A stretch of 19,664 nucleotides of DNA from contig CBDUCN010000057.1 in the NCBI GenBank assembly GCA_965365655.1, positions 1 through 19,664 on the forward strand, read 5' to 3'. A program made the position numbers and the translations under genes. A model generated the notes under the pieces. The model was not told where the DNA came from, ran no database searches, and was given only the letters and a program-made list of their open reading frames with translations. The DNA comes from JBFHNV01 sp965365655. Its GTDB lineage: Bacteria; Pseudomonadota; Gammaproteobacteria; HK1. Each line of letters opens with the position of its first letter. Positions within the stretch are counted from its first letter, which is position 1. This document shows, one piece after another, positions 15,094 through 19,664 of this stretch.

Positions 15094-16986
15094 ATGAGCG
15101 GGCCGCACGCACCGGGTACCGCCAACGGCCCCCCCGGGTCCCCGGTCGGCGTCGAGCCGTCCGATCCGCCGATGCGGGACGGCGAGACCGCGCACCTCGC
15201 CGTGCATCTCGCGGTTCAGGCCGCGGCGCTGCTCGCGGTGGACCCGTTCGCGCTCGGTGGCGTGCGGCTGCGCGCCGCGCCCGGCCCGGCGCGCGACGCG
15301 TGGCTCGCGCTGCTCGCCGAGCTGCTGCCGCCCGGTACGCCGCAGCGGCGCGTGCCGCTGGGTGCCGGCGACGCGCGCCTGCTCGGCGGACTGGACCTCG
15401 CCGCGACGCTGCGCGCCGGTCGCCCGGTCGAGGAGCGCGGCCTGCTGGCCGCGGCCGACGGCGGCGTGCTGGTGCTCGCGATGGCGGAGCGCATCGCGCC
15501 GATGGCCGCGGCGCGCGTGACCGCGATGCTGGACAGCGGCGAGGTGCGCCTGGAGCGCGACGGCCTCGCGCGGCGAAGCGCCGCGCGCGCGGGCGTCGTC
15601 GCGCTGGACGAGGGGATCGACGACGAGGCGCCGCCGGGCGCGCTGCTCGAGCGGCTCGCGCTGCACCTGGATCTCACCGACGTGCGTGCCGCGCCCGCGG
15701 CCGGCGGCTGCTGGCCGGCGGCCGCGTCGAGCGCGGGCGTCGCGGCGGCCCGCGAGCGCGTCGCGCACGTGAGCGCCGCCGACGGCGTGCTGGAGGCGGT
15801 GTGCGCGACCGCGATGGCGCTCGGCGTGCATTCGCTGCGCGCGTCGTCGCTCGCGCTTCGCGCGGCCCGGATCGCGGCGGCGCTGGCCGGCCGCGTGCAG
15901 GTGGACGAGGAGGACGTGGCGCTCGCCGCGTGCCTGGTGCTCGCGCCGCGCGCGACGGTGCTGCCGGCGCCGCCGGCCGACGAGGACGCGCCGGCGGACG
16001 AGCCCGAGGCGCACGAGCGCACGCCGGAGGCCGACGCGCGCGATGCCGGCGAGTCCGGCGACGGCGAGCAGCAGGCGCCGTCGGGGCCGATGTCGGAACG
16101 CGTGCTGGACGCGGCCCGCGCGGCGATCCCGCCGGCGCTGCTCGCACGCCTGCGGGTCGCCGCCGAGCGTGCCGCGCGCACCGCGTCGCGGGGCCGGGCC
16201 GGCGCGCCGGCACGCGGCGCCGCGCACGGCCGGCCCGCCGGCGTGCGCGCGGGCGCGCCGCGCGGTGCGCGCCTGGACGTCGTGGAGACGCTGCGCGCCG
16301 CCGCGCCGTGGCAGGCGCTGCGCCGTCCCGGGGCGCCGGCCGGCGCCGGCGCGCGCCGCGTGGTCGTGCGCCCGGAGGACTTCCGCGTCACGCGCTTCAA
16401 GCAGCGGTCCGCGACGACCACCGTGTTCGCGGTGGACGCGTCCGGATCGCAGGCGATGCACCGCCTCGCAGAGACCAAGGGCGCGGTGGAGCTGCTGCTC
16501 GCGGACTGCTACGTGCGCCGCGACCGCGTCGCGCTGGTCGCGTTCCGCGGCGCCGGCGCGGAGCTGCTGCTGCCGCCGACCCGCTCGCTCGCGCGCGCGC
16601 GGCGCAGCCTCGCCGGCCTGCCGGGCGGCGGCGGCACGCCGCTGGCCGCCGGGATCGACGCCGCGCTGCGGGTCGCCGACGCGGCGCGCCGGCGCGGCGA
16701 GACGCCCACCGTGGTGCTGCTCACCGACGGCCGCGGCAACGTCGCGCGCGACGGCAGCCCGGGCCGCGAGCGCGCCGCGGCCGAGGCGCTGGACGCGGCG
16801 CGGTCGCTGCGCGCCGAGGGCGTGCGCGCGCTGCTGCTGGACACCGCGCGCCGGCCGTCGGACGCCGCGCGCGCGCTCGCCGACGCGCTGGGCGCGCTGT
16901 ACGTGCCGCTGCCGCACGCCGACGCGGCGACGATCTCCGGCGCGGTGCGCGCGGTCGCGCCGGCGGCGGCGCGCGGCGCGGCGTGA
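15094..16986 (+). CDS. bchD: Magnesium chelatase subunit D (degenerate AAA+ and VWA domains)
   Basis: BchD forms the platform ring stacked on BchI in Mg chelatase and contacts BchH through a metal-binding VWA (integrin I-like) domain. The 630-residue protein has an N-terminal AAA+-like domain in which the Walker A position reads GGVRLRAAPGPARDAW, lacking the GKS/T, as is normal for BchD. An acidic Pro-rich linker follows at about residues 288-330. The C-terminal VWA domain has a MIDAS motif DASGS (Asp448, Ser450, Ser452), GGGGTPLAAGIDAAL supplying the MIDAS threonine, and LLTDGRGN with Asp545. ATG 15094 is the first in-frame start; an ATG at 15172 is a possible alternative that trims a low-complexity 26-residue leader. 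The stop overlaps the bchO start (GTGA). Confidence 0.94.
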   Translation: MSGPHAPGTANGPPGSPVGVEPSDPPMRDGETAHLAVHLAVQAAALLAVDPFALGGVRLRAAPGPARDAWLALLAELLPPGTPQRRVPLGAGDARLLGGLDLAATLRAGRPVEERGLLAAADGGVLVLAMAERIAPMAAARVTAMLDSGEVRLERDGLARRSAARAGVVALDEGIDDEAPPGALLERLALHLDLTDVRAAPAAGGCWPAAASSAGVAAARERVAHVSAADGVLEAVCATAMALGVHSLRASSLALRAARIAAALAGRVQVDEEDVALAACLVLAPRATVLPAPPADEDAPADEPEAHERTPEADARDAGESGDGEQQAPSGPMSERVLDAARAAIPPALLARLRVAAERAARTASRGRAGAPARGAAHGRPAGVRAGAPRGARLDVVETLRAAAPWQALRRPGAPAGAGARRVVVRPEDFRVTRFKQRSATTTVFAVDASGSQAMHRLAETKGAVELLLADCYVRRDRVALVAFRGAGAELLLPPTRSLARARRSLAGLPGGGGTPLAAGIDAALRVADAARRRGETPTVVLLTDGRGNVARDGSPGRERAAAEALDAARSLRAEGVRALLLDTARRPSDAARALADALGALYVPLPHADAATISGAVRAVAPAAARGAA

Positions 16987-17885
16987 GCGCGCTCGCGGCA
17001 GCGGTGTCCCGCCCGTCGCGCCTGGACTTCGAGCGCGACGGCGCGCACTGGCCGCACCGCGGGCACAGCCGCTTCGTCGACGCGGGCGGCCTGCGCTGGC
17101 ACGTGCAGATCATGGGCGACGGCCCGGCGGTGGTGCTGCTGCACGGCGCCGGCGCCGCGAGCCACTCCTGGCGCGGCGTCGCGCCGCTGCTCGCCGCGCG
17201 CTTCACGGTGATCGCGCCGGACCTGCCGGGGCACGGCTTCAGCACGCCGGCGCCGGACGCGCGGCTGTCGCTGCCGGGGATGGCCGGCGGCGTGCGCGCG
17301 CTGCTCGGTGCGCTGGACGTCGCGCCGGCGCTGCTGGTCGGGCACTCCGCGGGCGCCGCGGTCGCGGCGCGCCTGTGCCTGGACGGCGCCGTCGCGCCGC
17401 ACGCGCTGGTCAGCGTGAACGGCGCGCTGATGCCGTTCCGCGGGATCGCCGGGCACCTGTTCGCACCGGCCGCCCGGCTGCTGTCGCGCGGCTCGCTGGT
17501 GCCGCGGCTGGTCGCGCGCGCGGCGGCGGCGCCGGGCGCGGTGGAGCGGCTGATCCGCGACACCGGGTCCACGCTGGACGCGGAGGGCGTGCGCCTCTAC
17601 CGCGTGCTGGTGCGCAACCCGGGCCACGTCGCCGCGACGCTGACGATGATGGCGCGCTGGGACCTCGACGCGCTCGCGCGCGACCTGCCCCGGCTCGACG
17701 TGCCGCTGACGCTGGTCGTCGGCGCGCGCGATCGCACCGTGCCGCCGGCCGACGCGCAGCGCGTACGCGCGCTGCTGCCGGACGCGGAGATCGTGCGGCT
17801 CGACGGGCTCGGCCACCTCGCGCACGAGGAGCGCCCCGGCGAGGTCGTGGAGATCGTCGCGAGGGCCGCGCGCCGCGCGCCGTGA
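16983..17885 (+). CDS. bchO: BchO, alpha/beta hydrolase of the Mg-chelatase operon
   Basis: BchO is an alpha/beta-hydrolase-fold protein encoded beside bchID in purple bacteria. Its substrate is not firmly established; roles linked to Mg chelatase or Mg-porphyrin handling have been proposed. The 300-residue protein has the oxyanion region VVLLHGAGAASHSWRGVAP, nucleophile elbow GHSAG with Ser122, the acid Asp250 in GARDRTVP, and His278 in GLGHLAHEE, so the catalytic triad looks intact. The N-terminal FERDGAHWPHRGHSRFVDAG and GLRWHVQIMGDGP are specific to BchO. GTG 16983 overlaps the bchD stop, implying coupling. It is the last recognisable photosynthesis gene in the window. Confidence 0.92.
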   Translation: MSALAAAVSRPSRLDFERDGAHWPHRGHSRFVDAGGLRWHVQIMGDGPAVVLLHGAGAASHSWRGVAPLLAARFTVIAPDLPGHGFSTPAPDARLSLPGMAGGVRALLGALDVAPALLVGHSAGAAVAARLCLDGAVAPHALVSVNGALMPFRGIAGHLFAPAARLLSRGSLVPRLVARAAAAPGAVERLIRDTGSTLDAEGVRLYRVLVRNPGHVAATLTMMARWDLDALARDLPRLDVPLTLVVGARDRTVPPADAQRVRALLPDAEIVRLDGLGHLAHEERPGEVVEIVARAARRAP

Positions 17886-18221
17886 CGCGCGGCCATCGGC
17901 GCGTGGCGCCGTGCGGCCCGGGCGCCCGTCCGGCCCGGGCAGTCACCGGGGACGCGGAGCGCGTGCCGCTGCGCCGAGGGGGCCCGGCCGTCGGCGCGTC
18001 GCCGGGCCTGCGCCGGCTCGCCGGCATGGCGAGCGCGTCCTCCCGCGGCGATGCGCCGCCCGCTTCGTGGCTGCCGGCGACGCGGCTCTGCCGGAGCTGG
18101 CTCCGGACCTCAGCACCGCGAAACGCCGGAGCGGGCGATCGCGGCGCCCGCCCGTCGACGCACGGACCCCGGGCTTCTACTCTTCGCGTCCCACGACGGA
18201 ACCGGCCAGGCGGGCGACCCG
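17886..18221. other. Non-coding stretch at the edge of the photosynthesis cluster
   Basis: These 336 bases between bchO and the DUF2513 gene contain no frame resembling a known protein; open frames crossing it are Arg/Ala/Pro-rich shadows. A repeated CGGCCCGGGC with hairpin potential is at 17914-17940. A slightly AT-richer stretch, CTTCTACTCTTCG, at about 18174-18186 lies just upstream of the DUF2513 start and could include a promoter, but no full consensus is visible. Confidence 0.4.
17916..17940 (+). terminator. Candidate terminator-like hairpin downstream of bchO
   Basis: GCCCGGGC at 17916-17923 recurs at 17933-17940; because the 8-mer is self-complementary the copies can pair around a 9-base loop. 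It starts 31 bases after the bchO stop, where a terminator would be expected, but is followed by AGTCACC rather than a T-run, so termination is uncertain. Confidence 0.35.
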
Positions 18222-18578
18222 ATGCAACGCAACCTCGATCTCATCCGCGCGATCCTCCTCGACATCGAGGCCCGCGGGACGCCGACGGAGCTGATCGATC
18301 CGGCGGTCGACGGGTACAACGATCTCGAGCTCTCCTATCACGTGATGCTGATGGAGGACGCCGGCCTGATCCGCGCGATGGATCGCTCGGCGATCGGCAT
18401 ATTCCGCTGGTCCGCGGGCGGGCTCACGTGGCTCGGGCACGAGCTCGCGGAGTACGTGCGCGACGACGCGCTGTGGGAGGAGGCGAAGCGCGACGTGCTC
18501 GGCGCGGCGGCCGGCGGGCTGCCGTTCGACGTGCTGCGCGACCGGCTGCGCGAGCTGGTCACACGGCGCATGGACTGA
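18222..18578 (+). CDS. DUF2513 family protein of unknown function
   Basis: This 118-residue protein matches the DUF2513 family, small proteins found scattered in bacterial and prophage-like regions with no established function. Family features visible are the N-terminus MQRNLDLIRAILLDIEARG, the central DLELSYHVMLMEDAGLI, GGLTWLGHELAEYVRDDALW, and GGLPFDVLRDRLRELV. The layout suggests a compact helical, winged-helix-like fold, which is an inference. The open frame extends upstream to 18051, but the extra residues are Arg-rich and unlike the family, so I start at ATG 18222; the ribosome-binding site is poor. It has no obvious link to photosynthesis and lies between the PGC and a convergent housekeeping-type gene. 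Confidence 0.8.
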   Translation: MQRNLDLIRAILLDIEARGTPTELIDPAVDGYNDLELSYHVMLMEDAGLIRAMDRSAIGIFRWSAGGLTWLGHELAEYVRDDALWEEAKRDVLGAAAGGLPFDVLRDRLRELVTRRMD

Positions 18579-18703
18579 TCGGGTGAATCCTTCCCCGCGT
18601 CCTGCCGGCAGCGCACGGTCCGGGTCTCGCGACGGCGCGCCGGAGATCCACGCGCTCTGAAAGCGCCGCGGCGCTGCGCGGCGGTCCGTGGCGCCGGCCC
18701 GGC
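18579..18703. other. Convergent intergenic gap
   Basis: The 125 bases between the DUF2513 stop and the yedI stop hold no open frame of note. Besides a short palindrome listed separately, I see only GC-rich sequence and no poly-T terminator tail. Confidence 0.4.
18662..18675. repeat. 14-base palindrome in the convergent DUF2513/yedI gap
   Basis: AGCGCCGCGGCGCT is its own reverse complement and lies 83 bases after the DUF2513 stop and 28 bases from the yedI stop. Its position between convergent genes fits a bidirectional termination or transcript-end structure, but it lacks T-runs on either side and such short GC palindromes are not rare in this DNA. Confidence 0.3.
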
Positions 18704-19651
18704 TCAGTCCGCCCGCCCGCCGTCGCCCGGCGATGCCGGCGCCGGCTTCGGCCACAGCCGCATCAGCGGCGTGACGGCGGCGACCAGCACCGCGCCGGCG
18801 ACGACGCCGGCGAGGCCGTTCAGGCCCATCTGTGCGAGCGTGCCCGCGACCCCCCCGATCGCGTCGGCCTGCGCGGTCACCCAGTGGTGCAGCGGCGCGA
18901 CGCCGTGCACCAGGATGCCGCCGCCGACCAGGAACATCGCCGCGGTGCCGACCACCGACAGTGTCTTCATCAGCCACGGTGCAGCGCGCACGATCCCGCG
19001 TCCGATCGCGCGCACGGCCGCGCCGTCGCGCCGGCTGAGGTGCAGCCCGAGGTCGTCCAGCTTCACGATCGCCGCGACCAGCCCGTACACGCCCACCGTC
19101 ATCAGCATCGCGATGCCGACCAGAACCGCGATGCGCGTGCCGAGCGCGGCGCCGCTCACGGTGCCGAGCGTGATCACGATGATCTCGGCGGACAGGATGA
19201 AGTCGGTGCGGATCGCGCCGCGGATCTTGTCGCGCTCGATCGTCCTCAGGTCCGCGTCCGGGTCGGCGAGCGCCCGCGCGAGCTCGGCGCGGTGCGCGTC
19301 GTCCTCGGCCGGGTCGTGCAGCAGCTTGTGCGCGATCTTCTCGAAGCCCTCGTAGCACAGGAACGCGCCGCCCAGCATCAGCAGCGGCAGCACCGCCCAC
19401 GGCGCGAGCGCGCTGATCACCAGCGCCGCCGGCACCAGGATCGCCTTGTTCTTCAGCGAGCCCTTCGCGACCGCCCACACCACGGGCAGCTCGCGCTCGG
19501 CGCGCACGCCGGTGACCTGCTGTGCGTTCAGCGCGAGGTCGTCGCCGAGCACGCCCGCGGTCTTGCGCGCGGCGACCTTTGTGAGCACCGCGACGTCGTC
19601 GAGCACGGTCGCGATGTCGTCGATGAGGGCGAGCAGGCTGGCTGCGGCCAT
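18704..19651 (-). CDS. yedI: YedI/DUF808 family inner-membrane protein
   Basis: The 315-residue protein is a clear homologue of Escherichia coli YedI (DUF808), an inner-membrane protein whose function is not known. The N-terminal block LLALIDDIATVLDDVAVLTK, KTAGVLGDDLALNAQQVTGV, and RELPVVWAVAKGSLKNKAIL is nearly family consensus. It is followed by several hydrophobic segments (for example LVISALAPWAVLPLLMLGGA) and the conserved IRTDFILSAEIIVITLGTVS. The length is close to the E. coli protein. The start on the minus strand at 19651 has GGAG (complement of 19661-19664) nine bases upstream, at the window edge. It converges with the DUF2513 gene and marks the return to non-photosynthetic chromosome. 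Confidence 0.92.
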   Translation of the reverse strand: MAAASLLALIDDIATVLDDVAVLTKVAARKTAGVLGDDLALNAQQVTGVRAERELPVVWAVAKGSLKNKAILVPAALVISALAPWAVLPLLMLGGAFLCYEGFEKIAHKLLHDPAEDDAHRAELARALADPDADLRTIERDKIRGAIRTDFILSAEIIVITLGTVSGAALGTRIAVLVGIAMLMTVGVYGLVAAIVKLDDLGLHLSRRDGAAVRAIGRGIVRAAPWLMKTLSVVGTAAMFLVGGGILVHGVAPLHHWVTAQADAIGGVAGTLAQMGLNGLAGVVAGAVLVAAVTPLMRLWPKPAPASPGDGGRAD

Positions 19652-19664
19652 GCGGCCGGGCTCC

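Noticed and set aside
18051..18221. N-terminal extension of the DUF2513 gene
   Set aside because: The predicted residues are Arg/Gly/Ala-rich without family similarity, while DUF2513 similarity starts exactly at ATG 18222.
18177..19478. A 433-codon minus-strand frame overlapping yedI and the DUF2513 gene
   Set aside because: It is in a different frame from the clear YedI protein and its sequence is a compositional shadow.

Overview
This window is a segment of a proteobacterial photosynthesis gene cluster (PGC), followed by the point where it gives way to ordinary chromosomal genes. The DNA is extremely GC-rich, so long open frames on the opposite strand and in other frames are common shadows. 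The purple-bacterial (type II reaction centre) identity rests on PuhA, bacteriochlorophyll (Bchl) biosynthesis proteins, LhaA and the PuhB/C/E assembly factors. The gene order bchB-bchH-bchL-bchM-lhaA-puhA-puhB-puhC-acsF-puhE-hemA is the conserved PGC sub-cluster known from purple and aerobic anoxygenic phototrophs. I place the organism in Pseudomonadota, either Alpha- or a phototrophic Gammaproteobacterium. The sequence alone does not settle which, and 5-aminolevulinate synthase (HemA) inside a mobile-prone cluster is not decisive.

Region 1 (1-13742, + strand) is one tightly packed transcriptional run of eleven genes. It starts inside bchB; about 30 N-terminal codons, and presumably bchF/bchN, lie upstream of the window. 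It contains the magnesium chelatase large subunit (BchH), two of three subunits of the light-independent protochlorophyllide reductase (BchB, BchL), the Mg-protoporphyrin IX methyltransferase (BchM), the O2-dependent cyclase (AcsF), the LH1 assembly factor LhaA, reaction-centre subunit H (PuhA) with assembly proteins PuhB, PuhC and PuhE, and ALA synthase (HemA). Many junctions overlap by 4, 20 or 26 bases, so translational coupling is likely.

Region 2 (13743-17885, + strand) is bchI-bchD-bchO: the AAA+ and VWA subunits of magnesium chelatase and a BchO-type alpha/beta hydrolase. It is separated from hemA by a 240-base non-coding gap containing a perfect 28-base palindrome (13887-13914), the most distinctive non-coding element here. 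Together BchH, BchI and BchD make a complete Mg chelatase, and HemA-BchHID-BchM-AcsF-BchLB covers both the entry of the tetrapyrrole pathway and the consecutive steps from protoporphyrin IX to chlorophyllide a, except for BchN (and the 8-vinyl reductase), which are not in the window.

Region 3 (17886-19664) is the PGC edge: about 336 bases without a recognisable gene, a small DUF2513 protein (+), and a convergent YedI/DUF808 membrane protein gene (-). Neither has a known photosynthetic role.

I see no rRNA, tRNA, CRISPR array, insertion sequence or attachment site. I do not see an undescribed system here: the core is a well-known pathway. The points worth a second look are structural: palindromes and hairpins, gene order, BchB linkers, and PuhC histidine-rich ends.
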